From contig JAUPLV010000026.1 of assembly GCA_030836725.1 (NCBI GenBank), forward strand, positions 1-17,490: a stretch of DNA of 17,490 nt, in the 5' to 3' direction. Of the stretch, positions 17,287 through 17,490 are shown in pieces. The notes below the pieces were generated by a model. That model made no database searches. It was given only the letters and a program-made list of their open reading frames with translations, and had not been told where the DNA came from. The DNA is from Pseudomonadota bacterium. GTDB taxonomy: Bacteria > Pseudomonadota > Gammaproteobacteria > Burkholderiales > Thiobacillaceae. The stretch's first letter is position 1; every line of letters begins with the position of its first letter. The translations under genes were made by a program, and so were the position numbers.

Positions 17287-17490
17287 TCAGCCGGCCTCCG
17301 ACAGCGCTTCGCCAATCAGGCTGGCCACCACGCCGCACTTTTTCAGAGCATCAATGAAGCGGCTCTGCTTGTCCTAGGGTTGGCTCGCTCCGCCCCCAAC
17401 TTCCCCCCCCACCCTCGATCACCGGCGCCCCGTTCTCGCGGGCCAGTTCGGACTTCAGCGGCTTGCCGTCCGGCCCCAGTGAATACGTTG
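17287..17490 (-). pseudogene. Degraded fragment of an unrecognised gene
   Basis: Entering from the window edge, the minus strand reads YSLGPDGKPLKSELARENG and then APVIEG, a protein-like stretch (roughly 17485-17415). In another frame it reads DKQSRFIDALKKCGVV and ASLIGEALSEAG before a TGA at 17289-17287. The two parts are joined across a run of eight G (17403-17410) and the G-rich segment to about 17375; no single frame is open through both. I do not recognise the family. It could be a 3' end broken by a frameshift, or two unrelated remnants; sequence beyond 17490 is needed. No intact gene is seen between 17290 and the antitoxin promoter. Confidence 0.35.

Noticed and set aside
17224..17490. 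A plus-strand frame open from an ATG at 17224 to the window edge
   Set aside because: No ribosome binding site or family features, and it turns Pro/Arg/Ser-rich; the minus strand reads more protein-like here.

Overview
The window looks like chromosome of a GC-rich betaproteobacterium. This rests on the pyrG-kdsA-eno gene order, the Ccm (System I) cytochrome c maturation operon, the ppsA/ppsR pair and the protein sequences. A Thiobacillus- or Nitrosomonadales-like host is an inference; no rRNA is present. Most DNA is housekeeping. The last 1 kb (toxin-antitoxin pair, broken gene) is accessory and visibly more AT-rich around its promoter.

Layout. Positions 1-3659, minus strand: pyrG (CTP synthase), a 45-codon mini-ORF, kdsA (Kdo-8-phosphate synthase) and the start of eno (enolase, cut by the window edge). 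CTP and Kdo8P both feed CMP-Kdo and lipopolysaccharide synthesis, and enolase makes the PEP that KdsA uses. A sigma70-like promoter precedes pyrG. Positions 3740-9515, minus strand: ccmABCDEFGH, tightly packed with overlapping or near-overlapping genes, encoding haem export, chaperoning and ligation to apocytochrome c; no ccmI follows ccmH. Positions 9629-12801: ppsA (PEP synthase, minus) and ppsR (its regulatory kinase/phosphorylase, plus), head to head with only 11 bp between start codons. Positions 12818-13615, minus: a TrmH/SpoU-family RNA methyltransferase. Positions 13660-16430, plus: a glycosyltransferase of the selenosugar synthase (SenB) family and then ycaO. Positions 16587-17131, minus: a ParE/RelE-like toxin with a ribbon-helix-helix antitoxin. 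Positions 17287-17490: a degraded gene fragment.

The most unusual features are: (i) a recoded second copy of the first ten KdsA codons, at the start of a mini-ORF coupled by ATGA overlaps to pyrG and kdsA and carrying a GC-rich palindromic element; (ii) a palindromic intergenic-type repeat inserted in frame in ppsA; (iii) the 11-bp ppsA/ppsR junction whose two strands carry both ribosome binding sites; (iv) a senB-like gene with no senA or senC beside it, next to ycaO; (v) further palindromic elements between kdsA and eno and after ycaO. No system that is clearly new was found. The palindromic elements in and around coding sequence, and the orphan selenosugar synthase, are the best candidates for follow-up.
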